A stretch of DNA of 58,297 nt from an uncultured Prevotellaceae bacterium (GTDB taxonomy: Bacteria > Bacteroidota > Bacteroidia > Bacteroidales > Bacteroidaceae). A program made the translations under genes and the position numbers. The DNA is taken from the NCBI GenBank assembly GCA_902784615.1, contig CACZVN010000014.1, positions 1-58,297 of the forward strand, given 5' to 3'. This document shows, in pieces, positions 26,707-36,800 of the stretch. Position 1 is the stretch's first letter, and each line of letters begins with the position of its first letter. Below the pieces are notes generated by a model. That model saw only the letters and a program-made list of their open reading frames with translations. It searched no databases and was not told where the DNA came from.

Positions 26707-28773
26707 TCATTTTACAAAAACCTTTTGTCCATTTACGATATTCAGTCCTTTTTGTAAGGAGTTGAGTCGTTGGCCTTGAAGATTGTAAATACGATCTCCT
26801 GTCTCTTCCACCTTCTTTCTCACGTCCATAATTCCCGTTGTTTGTGCTTCGAATGTGCCAGTGAAGGACTCATAATCATTCTCCACAGTTACAGCATAAT
26901 TACCTTTTGAGTAGGAAGAAATGTCGATGTTGAGGCCAACAATGTTGCCTGCGTTGATGGTTTTCTCATAAGTCACCTTACCTGATTCGTCAATAATGCT
27001 TACCAGATAGGCATCGTAAATTGGGTCAAGATGGATACTTAACTGTTGTTCGTTGTATTCGCCATATAGCGACAGTTCTGCCTCACTTCTCGTTCGTGTT
27101 TTGGGCTCTATTTTGGTAGTATGGGTAAAGTCAAAGCGATGTTTTCGGGCTCCCGCAGATTCTGGGGTTGCTCCATCCTCATATTCATCATTGAAGTAGA
27201 TCAGTTCATCACCAACGGCACATGCCATCAGGAACAGCGCATGATCTTCTTTTCCAAGATAGACACTGTATATCGGCCCATCAATATTTCCGACGCTTTC
27301 CAGCCAAGTGGTGTTGCAAGTATTTCCTCCCTCTCCACACATCATGACATCTCTATAAACGCCCTTAAAACCATTTATACCTCCTGTCTGCCTCGGTCCT
27401 ATCACATAAGATAAGCCATCTTTCTGGAAGATGCCACCTTCTTCGAGAGAGAAGTCATACATCATTGTAAACTGATTAAGTGTCGTGTCGTATTTGTACA
27501 CTTTCTTGTCCTCTTCATACCAGGCGCCCACATAGTTCAGGGAGGGGTGTTGCGAAATAGCATCATATTCTGGAAAATCAGGGCTGACATATCGTTGGCG
27601 CATCATCTGCTTGCAGGCCTTTCCATCAATGATAGTGTCACCTTCGAAGTATAAATACTCAACCCACTGTACAGGATTACCAGAGTTTAAAGCTCCTACT
27701 TTCCACACCTTATCGTCTTCGATGAATGGTCGATAAACCATCTGTGGCGTCTTGTTAATTACAGGCTTTTCCTCGCCATAGTTGTCCACAATAATGTAAT
27801 TCATATTGGGGTCAAAACCTGGGACGGGGACATAGAAATTTGTAGCATGGAGTGCCTTACAATCCATTAATGGCTCTACCTCTCGTATTTCGAATTCAAT
27901 CTTGTGAACCAATGGGTCTTCAGTTGATTTCTCGTAGAAATAGGCATAGTTGTTGGGCCCGCATTGGGTGAACACATCTCCATAGACATGCAGGCGGTCT
28001 CCTTCCTGTTCATAGGTGAGCCGGTGATGCCCATCGTTTTCCTCATTGTTTTCTGCACCTGTAGGCAGGTTGCAACCATAAACGGGGCCATATATGTTAT
28101 AAAACGAGAAAGGCAGATATTCATTTTTATGATAGTCTGTTTCATTATCTTTTCTTTCTATGTAAGCAAGGCAGGACATCGCTCCAGTACAAAATGGACA
28201 GAACATATTATCTAAAGTACCAACACTTTCTACCCAAGTTACGAGTTCATTGTATTCACCTGACCCGTTATCACACCCAATAGTCCATGTACGTAATCGA
28301 CGATACCTGATATCCCATGTATTGTCAGGGTTGAGGGTACAAGACGTCACAATTTCGGGACCATCTTCCAACCATCCCTGTTTCAGCACCTTACAATTAA
28401 CAGACGGGTTGAAGTCCTCGTAGATGAAAATGTCACCCTCTTTGAGTGAAAAATCATAGAGCATAATTTCTCTGTCTGTTATCTCATCGTACTTATATAC
28501 CCGACGGTTTTCCTCACGGTACAATCCTGCCTCTTGCCAAGTAGCTAATACATCATCATGAAGACCTGTATGAGCATATGTCTTGCCGTTACGCTCCACT
28601 TCCTCATACATCCAGTATTTTTCTGAACGACAATAATTCGAGTTATTAGGAGAACTTACCACATGCCACTGCTTGCCCAACTCTACAAAGGGAAGGTAGT
28701 CGCTTGGTTCATCTTGTGCCAACATCGTAATAGATGTCAACACGCATGTAATAAAAAATAATGTACATTTCAT
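26707..28773 (-). CDS. Secreted protein with internal duplication and DUF3244-like C-terminal domain
   Basis: 688 residues, signal peptide 1-20 (ending MLAQ). Two halves are related: the pattern 'VYKYD...(F/I)...MLYDFSLKEGDIF' near 131-154 recurs as 'VYKYDTTLNQFTMMYDFSLEEGGIF' near 430-455, and 'WVESVGTLDNMFCPFC' is matched by 'WLESVGNIDGPIYSVY'. A beta-sandwich resembling DUF3244 follows (about 570-645; ELSLYGEYNEQQLSIHL), and the protein ends in the Prevotella-type tail IYNLQGQRLNSLQKGLNIVNGQKVFVK. Function unknown. It lies 14 bp downstream of the TPR-HTH regulator gene and is probably cotranscribed with it. Confidence 0.8.
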   Translation of the reverse strand: MKCTLFFITCVLTSITMLAQDEPSDYLPFVELGKQWHVVSSPNNSNYCRSEKYWMYEEVERNGKTYAHTGLHDDVLATWQEAGLYREENRRVYKYDEITDREIMLYDFSLKEGDIFIYEDFNPSVNCKVLKQGWLEDGPEIVTSCTLNPDNTWDIRYRRLRTWTIGCDNGSGEYNELVTWVESVGTLDNMFCPFCTGAMSCLAYIERKDNETDYHKNEYLPFSFYNIYGPVYGCNLPTGAENNEENDGHHRLTYEQEGDRLHVYGDVFTQCGPNNYAYFYEKSTEDPLVHKIEFEIREVEPLMDCKALHATNFYVPVPGFDPNMNYIIVDNYGEEKPVINKTPQMVYRPFIEDDKVWKVGALNSGNPVQWVEYLYFEGDTIIDGKACKQMMRQRYVSPDFPEYDAISQHPSLNYVGAWYEEDKKVYKYDTTLNQFTMMYDFSLEEGGIFQKDGLSYVIGPRQTGGINGFKGVYRDVMMCGEGGNTCNTTWLESVGNIDGPIYSVYLGKEDHALFLMACAVGDELIYFNDEYEDGATPESAGARKHRFDFTHTTKIEPKTRTRSEAELSLYGEYNEQQLSIHLDPIYDAYLVSIIDESGKVTYEKTINAGNIVGLNIDISSYSKGNYAVTVENDYESFTGTFEAQTTGIMDVRKKVEETGDRIYNLQGQRLNSLQKGLNIVNGQKVFVK

Positions 28774-28787
28774 ATCGTTTTACTTTT

Positions 28788-30227
28788 TTATTTCGTCAAT
28801 ATTTGTTCGAGTGTAATATCTGGATTGGTTTCTCCAAATACCTCCTTCTTTAGTTTGAGCTTACGATGCTGAACTGCTGATATGGAGATACAGTAGATAT
28901 TACCAATAGTGCGATTGCTAAGGCCAAGTCGGGTGAGAATACACAGACGGATATCGTCTTCCTGCATATCGGGATATTGTTCACGGATATTGGCAAAGCG
29001 GTTGTTGTCGATGGCGTTGAGGGTACGTTCTATCTCACTCCATTCGTGCTCACTGAGGGTGATAAGCGAATCACCACCTTTGTTGAGTTTCTTCATCACC
29101 TCCGTACGTTCGAGGATGAAGTTCTGCAGGAATGTTACCACTTCGTTGGCCTGATGTAACAGAGTCTTCTGATGATCTGCTTCCTGTTGTAATTGATATT
29201 TTTCCTGCTCCTTTATGAAAAGATCATTCTCCAGTTTCGATTGCTCGTATATTCGCTGTTGACGAAGCATACGAATACGATAGTGGAGTGCCAACACAAC
29301 CACTAGGAGAATAATCATTGCAGCAATGATGACTATCAAAAGTGTACGTTCATACATCTTTGAGCGATATTCAAGTTGCTGATTCTCTATTTCCTGACGG
29401 AGCGTCTCTTGATAATACTGATCCTTCTGATCGAGCGCCTTGTAATAGAAGTCTTCTATTTGCTCAAAAGCATCATCGATATCATCCTCCACTTTTGCGG
29501 CTCCCATCCGCCGAAGTGCTATCTTGGCAAGGTTACTCTGCACAATATAAGCCAGATGGACATCATCGCCTGGCTCAATCTGTCGATAGATTGTTTCTGC
29601 CGAATCAAGCATGTTGAGACTGAGGTAACTGCGGGCCAACACCTGCAAGGTGCCAGCCTTCAGGTCGGCTGGTGCCACAGATTCTGCCTGATGGGCATAA
29701 TCGAGTGCCTGCTGATAGTCCTCCTTTGCCCAAGCGATGTTGGCAAGGCTGGTCAGCGTCTGGCACATCAGTTCATTCATCTGGCTATTCTTCGCAATGT
29801 CGTAAGCACGATGGATGAAATCGAGGGCCTCGTCAAATGTTCCCTCTGCAATAAAAGCCACTTGTGCAGAATAAGTGCCTGCATAGTCAAGCAGGATGAC
29901 ATGATTACGCTCATCATCAGGATGCTGTTCATAGATGGTCAGGGCTTTCTTCATCAGTTGCAATGCCTCATCAGGGTTACTCTGCGACAATGCTTTTGCC
30001 AATCGCTGGTACGAGATATAATAGGTGTGCCAATCCTTAGACTCTTCCGCCATACGGATGGTTTTGCGTAGCAAGGTCTCACCCAGACGAATGCTATCAT
30101 TAGCCAAAGCTGCCTCCGCTTCCTCCAGACAGCGTACTGCCGTCTGTGTATCTGACCCTTGCTGTGGCTGACAACAAGCAACCAGCAGAATACCAATAAA
30201 GAATATGTGTAATGTCCTCTTGTGCAT
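28788..30227 (-). CDS. TPR-transmembrane-HTH regulator
   Basis: 479 residues, a one-polypeptide signalling architecture known in Bacteroidetes: a signal peptide with lipobox-like LVAC (Cys18), tetratricopeptide repeats outside the inner membrane (about 30-270), one transmembrane helix (about 302-323), a cytoplasmic coiled coil (about 325-380) and a C-terminal LuxR-like helix-turn-helix (about 425-470; EDDIRLCILTRLGLSNRTIGNIYCISISAVQHRK). It probably senses an envelope cue and regulates transcription directly. The likely target is the following secreted-protein gene, 14 bp downstream; this is inference. Confidence 0.85.
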   Translation of the reverse strand: MHKRTLHIFFIGILLVACCQPQQGSDTQTAVRCLEEAEAALANDSIRLGETLLRKTIRMAEESKDWHTYYISYQRLAKALSQSNPDEALQLMKKALTIYEQHPDDERNHVILLDYAGTYSAQVAFIAEGTFDEALDFIHRAYDIAKNSQMNELMCQTLTSLANIAWAKEDYQQALDYAHQAESVAPADLKAGTLQVLARSYLSLNMLDSAETIYRQIEPGDDVHLAYIVQSNLAKIALRRMGAAKVEDDIDDAFEQIEDFYYKALDQKDQYYQETLRQEIENQQLEYRSKMYERTLLIVIIAAMIILLVVVLALHYRIRMLRQQRIYEQSKLENDLFIKEQEKYQLQQEADHQKTLLHQANEVVTFLQNFILERTEVMKKLNKGGDSLITLSEHEWSEIERTLNAIDNNRFANIREQYPDMQEDDIRLCILTRLGLSNRTIGNIYCISISAVQHRKLKLKKEVFGETNPDITLEQILTK

Positions 30228-30246
30228 AATTATTTGTTCTCGGCTG

Positions 30247-30254
30247 CAAAGTTA
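30247..30254 (-). promoter_or_regulatory. -7 element of the TPR-regulator operon
   Basis: TAACTTTG on the minus strand, followed by CAGCC, 19 nt before the start codon at 30227. Confidence 0.6.
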
Positions 30255-30428
30255 CGACATTTTTACGACTGTTGTATCAGTTGCCTATGGAAAAAATGCA
30301 AATAAGATAGAATTGGAAATAACTAAAAATCAAATAATTATAATAATTATTGCACTATACCCTATGGAAATAACCATCTTCTGTTCGTATTTTTTTTGCA
30401 AAATATCCAAATATTCAAAATAATGTTG

Positions 30429-30436
30429 TATCTTTG
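30429..30436 (+). promoter_or_regulatory. -7 element of leuS
   Basis: TATCTTTG followed by CA, giving a leader of about 40 nt before the ATG at 30483. No -33 TTTG at standard spacing. Confidence 0.6.
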
Positions 30437-30482
30437 CAGCCCAATTATTAATGTACGGAAACAAAAATAAAAGCAAAATACA

Positions 30483-33299
30483 ATGGATTACAATTTCAGA
30501 GACATCGAACAGAAATGGCAGAAGCGATGGGTGGAGAATGGCACTTATCGCGTAGTGGAGGATCCTAAAAAGAAGAAGTTTTATGTGCTGAACATGTTCC
30601 CTTATCCCAGTGGAGCAGGTTTGCACGTGGGTCATCCGCTTGGCTATATCGCCAGTGATATTTATGCAAGATACAAGCGTCAGCAGGGCTTCAACGTGCT
30701 GAACCCCATGGGTTATGATGCCTACGGACTGCCTGCAGAACAGTATGCTATCCAGACAGGTCAGCATCCTGAGAAGACCACGTTTGAGAACATTGACCGT
30801 TATCGCAGTCAGTTGGATAAGATTGGTTTCTCGTTCGATTGGGAGCGCGAGGTTCGCACTTGTGATCCTATTTACTACAAGTGGACACAGTGGGCCTTCC
30901 AGCGCATGTTCAAGAGTTACTACAGCACAGCCTCGCAGAAGGCTCAGCCCACGATTAAGTTGATTGAGCACTTCGAACTGATGGGTACTGAGAATTGCAA
31001 TGCCCTGGGTACAGAAGAGTTACACTTCACGGCTGCCGACTGGCATAACTTCTCTGAGAAGAAGAAGCAGGAGGTACTGATGAACTACCGTATCGCTTAT
31101 CTCGCTGACACGATGGTGAACTGGTGTCCGAAACTCGGAACCGTGCTCGCCAATGATGAGGTCGTCGATGGCGTCAGCGTTCGTGGTGGCTATCCTGTGG
31201 TGCAGAAGAAGATGCGCCAGTGGTGTCTGCGTGTCAGCGCTTATGCTCAGCGTCTGCTCGATGGTTTGGAGGAGATCGACTGGACGGACTCGCTGAAGGA
31301 AACCCAGCGCAACTGGATTGGTCGCTCTGAGGGTACGGAAGTAGAGTTCAACGTAGCAGATAGCGATAAGCACTTCACGATCTTTACGACGCGTGCCGAT
31401 ACGATGTTTGGTGTGACCTTTATGGTACTGGCCCCTGAGAGTGAGCTCGTGGCAGAACTGACGACACCTGAGCAGAAGGCAGAGGTAGAGAAGTACCTCG
31501 ACTATGTGAAGAAGCGCACGGAGCGTGATCGCCAGATGGACCACAAGGTCACTGGTGTGTTCTCTGGAAGCTACGCCATCAATCCTTTCAACGACGAGAA
31601 GATCCCCATTTGGATTGCTGAATATGTGTTGGCTGGTTATGGTACTGGTGCTATCATGGCCGTACCTGCTCACGACTCTCGTGACTACGCCTTTGCCAAG
31701 CACTTCAACCTGCCCATCATTCCATTGATCGAGGGTGCTGATGTCAGCGAAGAGAGTTATGACGCTAAGGAAGGTATCATGTGCAACTCTTCAAGCAGCA
31801 AGTTCTCGTTGAATGGACTGACTGTTAAGGAGGCCATTGCTGCCACGAAGAAGTTCGTTACGGAACAGGGCCTGGGTCGTGTGAAGGTGAACTATCGTCT
31901 GCGCGATGCCATCTTCTCCCGTCAGCGCTATTGGGGTGAGCCGTTCCCTGTCTATTACAAGGACGATATGCCCTATATGATCCCCAAGGAGTGTCTGCCT
32001 CTGGAACTCCCTGAGATCGACAAGTACCAGCCGACAGAGACGGGCGAGCCCCCATTGGGACGTGCCAAGATGTGGGCATGGGATACGAAGTTTGATAAGG
32101 TGGTATCAAAAGACGAGATCGACAACAGGACCGTCTTCCCCTTGGAGTTGAACACCATGCCTGGTTTTGCAGGAAGTTCTGCTTACTATCTGCGCTATAT
32201 GGATCCTAAGAATGAGAAGGCTCTGGTGAACAAGGATGTCGATGAATATTGGCGCAATGTCGATCTCTATGTAGGAGGTACGGAGCACGCCACTGGTCAC
32301 CTGATCTATTCTCGTTTCTGGAACAAGTTCCTGTATGACTCAGGCTATTCTTGCGAGGATGAGCCCTTCAAGAAGTTGGTGAACCAGGGTATGATTCAGG
32401 GACGCTCTAACTTCGTGTATCGTATCGAGGACGAGGGAGCCGACAAGGGTAAGTTCGTCAGCTTTGGTCTGAAGGACAAATATACCACGACACCCATCCA
32501 CGTGGATGTGAACATCGTTTCAGCAGATGTGCTTGACATCGAGGCCTTTAAGGCTTGGCGCCCAGAATATAACAATGCTGAGTTCATTCTCGAAAATGGC
32601 CAGTACAAGTGTGGCTGGGCCATTGAGAAGATGTCGAAGTCGATGTTCAACGTGGTGAATCCGGATATGATCGTCGAGAAGTATGGTGCTGATACCCTGC
32701 GTCTCTACGAGATGTTCCTGGGTCCTGTGGAGCAGTCAAAGCCTTGGGATACCAATGGTATCGACGGCTGTCACCGCTTCCTGCGCAAGTTCTGGAATCT
32801 TTATCAGAATGGCTTCGAGGGCGAGGCTACAGCAGAGAATCTGAAGAGCGTACATAAACTTATCAAGAAGGTGTCTCAGGATATCGAGACCTTCAGTTAT
32901 AACACCTCTATCTCTGCCTTCATGATCTGCGTGAATGAACTCTCGCAGCAGAAGTGCAAGAATAAGGAGATGCTGAAGATCCTCGTGATCCTCATCGCTC
33001 CCTTCGCTCCTCATATCGCAGAAGAGTTGTGGGAGATGCTGGGCGAGCAGGGTAGCGTCTGCGACTCTCAGTGGCCTACATGGAATGAGGAGTATCTGAT
33101 AGAGAGTCAGGTGAAGTTGGGTATCGCCTTCAACGGTAAGGCCCGCTTCGAGATGTCGTTCGCTGCTGATGCTGACAATCAGACCATTCAGGATGCTGTA
33201 CTGGCAGATGAGCGCTCACAGAAGTATCTCGAAGGTTTCCAGGTAGCAAAGGTTATCATCGTCCCTAAGCGTATGGTGAACATTGTTCTGAAAAAGTAA
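30483..33299 (+). CDS. leuS: Leucyl-tRNA synthetase
   Basis: Charges tRNA-Leu with leucine. The 938-residue class I synthetase carries the HIGH motif as HVGHPLGY (about 49-56, within [17 protein letters not shown]), a CP1 editing insertion (about 230-440; includes [19 protein letters not shown] and [16 protein letters not shown]), the KMSKS motif near 716-720 ([14 protein letters not shown]), and the anticodon-binding C-terminal region. It heads a rightward run: the YitT-type gene begins at the base after its stop. Confidence 0.97.
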   Translation: MDYNFRDIEQKWQKRWVENGTYRVVEDPKKKKFYVLNMFPYPSGAGLHVGHPLGYIASDIYARYKRQQGFNVLNPMGYDAYGLPAEQYAIQTGQHPEKTTFENIDRYRSQLDKIGFSFDWEREVRTCDPIYYKWTQWAFQRMFKSYYSTASQKAQPTIKLIEHFELMGTENCNALGTEELHFTAADWHNFSEKKKQEVLMNYRIAYLADTMVNWCPKLGTVLANDEVVDGVSVRGGYPVVQKKMRQWCLRVSAYAQRLLDGLEEIDWTDSLKETQRNWIGRSEGTEVEFNVADSDKHFTIFTTRADTMFGVTFMVLAPESELVAELTTPEQKAEVEKYLDYVKKRTERDRQMDHKVTGVFSGSYAINPFNDEKIPIWIAEYVLAGYGTGAIMAVPAHDSRDYAFAKHFNLPIIPLIEGADVSEESYDAKEGIMCNSSSSKFSLNGLTVKEAIAATKKFVTEQGLGRVKVNYRLRDAIFSRQRYWGEPFPVYYKDDMPYMIPKECLPLELPEIDKYQPTETGEPPLGRAKMWAWDTKFDKVVSKDEIDNRTVFPLELNTMPGFAGSSAYYLRYMDPKNEKALVNKDVDEYWRNVDLYVGGTEHATGHLIYSRFWNKFLYDSGYSCEDEPFKKLVNQGMIQGRSNFVYRIEDEGADKGKFVSFGLKDKYTTTPIHVDVNIVSADVLDIEAFKAWRPEYNNAEFILENGQYKCGWAIEKMSKSMFNVVNPDMIVEKYGADTLRLYEMFLGPVEQSKPWDTNGIDGCHRFLRKFWNLYQNGFEGEATAENLKSVHKLIKKVSQDIETFSYNTSISAFMICVNELSQQKCKNKEMLKILVILIAPFAPHIAEELWEMLGEQGSVCDSQWPTWNEEYLIESQVKLGIAFNGKARFEMSFAADADNQTIQDAVLADERSQKYLEGFQVAKVIIVPKRMVNIVLKK

Positions 33300-34271
33300 A
33301 TGACAATTAATCATAAACTGATTTGGAATGAGGTCAAAGACTATCTCTTGATAGCCTTTGGTCTCTTCCTTTATACCATTGCTTTTACCGTCTTCCTGAT
33401 GCCCTATCAGATTGTGGCAGGCGGAGTGACTGGTCTTTCAGCCATCATCTACTACGCCACGGGGTTCCATCTGGAGAATACCTATATCATCATCAATGGC
33501 ATCCTGTTGGTGGCTGCCCTGAAGATTCTGGGGTGGAAGTTCCTGATGAAGACCATTTTTGCCATCTTCACCCTCTACTTCATGCTGATGTTTGCGCAGG
33601 AGATCATCCCCAAACAGGAGAACGGTCTGCCCTTCAAACTGATGGGTGAGGGACAGGACTTCATGTCGATGATCATTGGTTGTGTGATTACGGGTATCGC
33701 CTTGGCCACGGTGTTCATGAACAATGGTTCTACTGGTGGTACTGATATCATCGCTGCCTCAGTGAACAAGTTCCATCCCAATGTGTCGTTGGGCAATGTG
33801 CTGATTGCTGCAGACTTCTGTATCATTGGCTCCTGTATGTTCTTCCCACAGTTTGGCACTTATCTGGAGCGCGCCCATAAGGTAATGTTCGGTTTCTGTG
33901 TGATGGCGATGGAGAACTACGTGCTCGACTACGTCATGAATGCCCGTCGCCAATCCGTTCAGTTTATGATCTTCACCAAGAAATGGCAGGAGATAGCCAA
34001 TGCCATAGGTACGGAGATGAACCACGGTGTGACAATCCTCGACGGCCATGGCTGGTACACAGGACAGGATATGAAGGTGCTCTGTATCCTGGCCAGGAAA
34101 AACGAGAGTACCTATATCTTCCGTCTCATCAAGATGATCGACCCCCAGGCCTTTGTATCACAGTCGAGTGTCATTGGTGTCTATGGCGAGGGCTTTGAGG
34201 AGATGAGAGTCAAAATCAAACAACAGAAGAAGACTGATGAGAATCGTATTCGCAACGAACAACCAGCATAA
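33300..34271 (+). CDS. YitT family membrane protein (DUF161/DUF2179)
   Basis: 323-residue integral membrane protein of the YitT family, found across Firmicutes and Bacteroidetes with no firmly assigned transport substrate. Five or six hydrophobic helices fill residues about 15-225 ([60 protein letters not shown]), and the C-terminal DUF2179 cytoplasmic domain is about 230-310 ([34 protein letters not shown]). The ATG follows the leuS stop directly. The 3' end overlaps rdgB by 35 bp in another frame. Confidence 0.88.
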   Translation: MTINHKLIWNEVKDYLLIAFGLFLYTIAFTVFLMPYQIVAGGVTGLSAIIYYATGFHLENTYIIINGILLVAALKILGWKFLMKTIFAIFTLYFMLMFAQEIIPKQENGLPFKLMGEGQDFMSMIIGCVITGIALATVFMNNGSTGGTDIIAASVNKFHPNVSLGNVLIAADFCIIGSCMFFPQFGTYLERAHKVMFGFCVMAMENYVLDYVMNARRQSVQFMIFTKKWQEIANAIGTEMNHGVTILDGHGWYTGQDMKVLCILARKNESTYIFRLIKMIDPQAFVSQSSVIGVYGEGFEEMRVKIKQQKKTDENRIRNEQPA

Positions 34272-34845
34272 GCTTTCAGAGATCCGTTCTATTTTAGGCG
34301 ACAGCATTGAGGTGCTCTCGCTAAAGGATATCGGCTGCGACGTGGATATCCCTGAGACAGGCACAACCCTCGAAGAGAATGCCCTGCAAAAGGCGCAATA
34401 CGTCTATGACCATTATCATATCGACTGTTTTGCTGATGATACTGGTCTGGAGGTCGATGCCTTGGATGGTGCGCCCGGTGTCTATTCCGCCCGTTATGCT
34501 GGCGAGGGTCACGACTCTGAAGCCAATATGACCAAACTTCTGAAGGAATTAGGAGATAATAACAATCGTAAGGCACGATTCCGCACTGTCATTGCGTTAA
34601 TACAGAAGAAGAATGTCTGTCCTTGTGGCTGTACGAGCATCAAGGAGGTCCACCAGTTCGAGGGCATCGTCAATGGTGAGATTATCCGTGAGCGCAGAGG
34701 AGGGGAGGGCTTTGGCTACGATCCCATCTTCCAGCCAGAGGGTTACGACCAGACTTTTGCGGAGTTGGGTATGGACATCAAGAATCATATCAGCCATCGC
34801 GCCCGGGCCACCCAGAAACTGGCAGACTATCTGTTGAAAAGGTAA
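34237..34845 (+). CDS. rdgB: Non-canonical purine NTP pyrophosphatase
   Basis: Removes ITP, dITP and XTP from the nucleotide pool by hydrolysis to monophosphates, preventing mutagenic incorporation. The 202-residue protein shows the Ham1/RdgB signatures: substrate-binding [11 protein letters not shown] (about 6-16), the metal-binding [25 protein letters not shown] (about 66-90) and the C-terminal [26 protein letters not shown] followed by SHRARA. The start MRIVFATNN lies inside the end of the YitT-type gene (35-bp overlap). Confidence 0.95.
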   Translation: MRIVFATNNQHKLSEIRSILGDSIEVLSLKDIGCDVDIPETGTTLEENALQKAQYVYDHYHIDCFADDTGLEVDALDGAPGVYSARYAGEGHDSEANMTKLLKELGDNNNRKARFRTVIALIQKKNVCPCGCTSIKEVHQFEGIVNGEIIRERRGGEGFGYDPIFQPEGYDQTFAELGMDIKNHISHRARATQKLADYLLKR

Positions 34846-34856
34846 ATAAGTAAATA

Positions 34857-36800
34857 ATGAGGCATATCATTCAATGGTTTAAGCAAACAAAGGTAAAGGC
34901 AATCGTTCTTTTACCTTTTTACTTTTTTGCCTTTTTACCTTTACATGCTCAGGTTGGTACTTGGCAGAATTATCTGGCCTATCATGATGTGCAGAATATC
35001 TGTGCGACAGACCAGTATCTCTTCGTGTTGGCCTCTAATGATCTCTATCAGTATAACCAGAACGACCAGAGTATCACCACCTACGACAAGACCAACGGAC
35101 TCAGTGATACAAATATCACACATATAGCCTGGAACCCACAGGCTAAGCGCCTGATTATCGTCTATCAGAACTCAAACATCGACCTGATAGACGTGGCTGG
35201 TAATACTACCAATATCTCTGCCCTCTATAGCAAGACGATGACAGAGGATAAGACTGTCAACAAGATTACCATCGATGGCATCTATGCCTGGCTGCATTGT
35301 CCTTTCGGCTATGTAAAAGTGAATATGCAGAGAGCAGAGATTGCGGAGACCTACACTTCTAATCATCCTGAATACCCTACCAGTCTCCCTGATTACGATG
35401 AGACAAAAGACATGTCAAAGTATCAGGCTATCGTTTCCACCCTCAGTCCAGGAGGTCCGAAGTATAATCATTTCTATGAAGCTAAGTTCTATAACGGCAG
35501 ACTCTATACGACTGGCGGTTATTTCTTGTCAGGCATGAACGATCCGAATTATCCTGGTACTGTGCAGGTTTATGACGGAGACGACTGGACTATCTATGAA
35601 GACGAACTGAATAAAAAGACAGGTTATCAGTATAGAGACAACAACTGCATCGACATTGATCCTACAGACGAAGGGCATGTGTTTGTGGGTGGCAGATGTG
35701 GACTGTATGAATTCCAGAATGGTATATTGCTGAAATACTATAATAAGGATAATAGTCCACTCAGAGGAGCAATTGACGGTAGTAAAGAACTTGATAACAA
35801 CTATGTCATCATCAATAGTATCCAGTTTGATTCTGAAGGGAATCTCTGGGTACTTAATAGTCAGGCAAAAGATGTCAATTTACTGGAACTGACAAAAGAA
35901 GGAAAATGGAATGATCATTCCAAATCTTCCCTACAAGATAAAAACGGAACGGGACTGTCTGGATTAAGGAGTATGTTCTTCGACAGTAGGGATTTACTCT
36001 GGTTTGTCAACACCTCTTGGTTGGATCCTGCTGTCTTCTGCTACGACAAATCGACGGACACTCTTCTCAAATACAGTCACTTCATCAATCAGGACGGTAC
36101 CACTTATCATCCCACCTATATCTATTGTATCTGTGAAGACAAGGAGCAGAATATCTGGATAGGTACAAACATTGGACCGTTTATGATCAATAGCAATGAG
36201 GTAGGGCAGGAAAGCGTTGTCTTCAATCAGGTCAAAGTACCGCGTAATGATGGTACCAACTATGCTGACTATCTCCTCAATGGTGTCTATATCAACCATA
36301 TTGCGATAGACGGAGGCAACCGCAAATGGTTTGCCACCAATGGCGCTGGCGCTTTACTGATCAGTGCAGACAATCTGACACAAATAGCGAATTACAATAA
36401 AAACAATTCATATCTTTTATCCGACGATATCCTTTCAATAGCCATTAACCCACAGTCTGGTGAAGTATTCTTCTTAGCGGACAATGGACTTTGTTCGTAT
36501 AGGAGTGATGCCACGGAACCCTCGCAGGAGATGACAGACGACAATGTCTATGCCTATCCCAATCCTGTGACATCAGATTACAACGGACTTATTACCGTGA
36601 CAGGTCTCAGCCTCAATGCAGATGTAAAGATTACCTCGTCCAATGGTGCCTTGATAGCAGAAGGCCGTAGTAATGGAGGTATGTTTACCTGGGATGGCTG
36701 TGATAAACAGGGTAGGAGAGTGGCCAGTGGCATCTATATGGTGATCACTGCCACATCAGACGGAAAGAAAGGTGTTGTATGCAAAATAGCAATTATATGA
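34857..36800 (+). CDS. porZ: PorZ-like type IX secretion protein
   Basis: 647 residues, signal peptide about 1-31 (ending LHAQ). The N-terminal WQNYLAYHDVQNICATDQYLFVLASNDLYQYN and the repeated 'GLSDTNITHIAWNP', 'NLWVLNSQ' and 'NIWIGTNIGPF' blades fit the two beta-propellers of PorZ. The last 85 residues form a type A T9SS sorting domain (VYAYPNPVTSDYNGLITVTGL, GRRVASGIYMV). In Porphyromonas gingivalis PorZ is part of the surface attachment complex that delivers A-LPS to T9SS cargo. Family assignment is by pattern, not search. The signal-peptide coding segment is itself an inverted repeat (34889-34944). Overlaps the next gene by ATGA. Confidence 0.72.
   Translation: MRHIIQWFKQTKVKAIVLLPFYFFAFLPLHAQVGTWQNYLAYHDVQNICATDQYLFVLASNDLYQYNQNDQSITTYDKTNGLSDTNITHIAWNPQAKRLIIVYQNSNIDLIDVAGNTTNISALYSKTMTEDKTVNKITIDGIYAWLHCPFGYVKVNMQRAEIAETYTSNHPEYPTSLPDYDETKDMSKYQAIVSTLSPGGPKYNHFYEAKFYNGRLYTTGGYFLSGMNDPNYPGTVQVYDGDDWTIYEDELNKKTGYQYRDNNCIDIDPTDEGHVFVGGRCGLYEFQNGILLKYYNKDNSPLRGAIDGSKELDNNYVIINSIQFDSEGNLWVLNSQAKDVNLLELTKEGKWNDHSKSSLQDKNGTGLSGLRSMFFDSRDLLWFVNTSWLDPAVFCYDKSTDTLLKYSHFINQDGTTYHPTYIYCICEDKEQNIWIGTNIGPFMINSNEVGQESVVFNQVKVPRNDGTNYADYLLNGVYINHIAIDGGNRKWFATNGAGALLISADNLTQIANYNKNNSYLLSDDILSIAINPQSGEVFFLADNGLCSYRSDATEPSQEMTDDNVYAYPNPVTSDYNGLITVTGLSLNADVKITSSNGALIAEGRSNGGMFTWDGCDKQGRRVASGIYMVITATSDGKKGVVCKIAII
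34889..34944. repeat. Repeat-built inverted structure in the porZ-like signal-peptide codons
   Basis: AAAGGTAAAGGCAA at 34889-34902 faces a pyrimidine tract of TTTTTACC-like units ending with its near-complement at 34927-34942 (two extra T). The tract encodes the hydrophobic core of the signal peptide. Confidence 0.5.

Larger units (their letters stand above)
30228..30482. other. Divergent spacer, TPR regulator / leuS
   Basis: 255 bp, strongly AT-rich, with divergent promoters at 30247-30254 (minus) and 30429-30436 (plus). No gene or strong hairpin was seen in the remainder. Confidence 0.6.
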
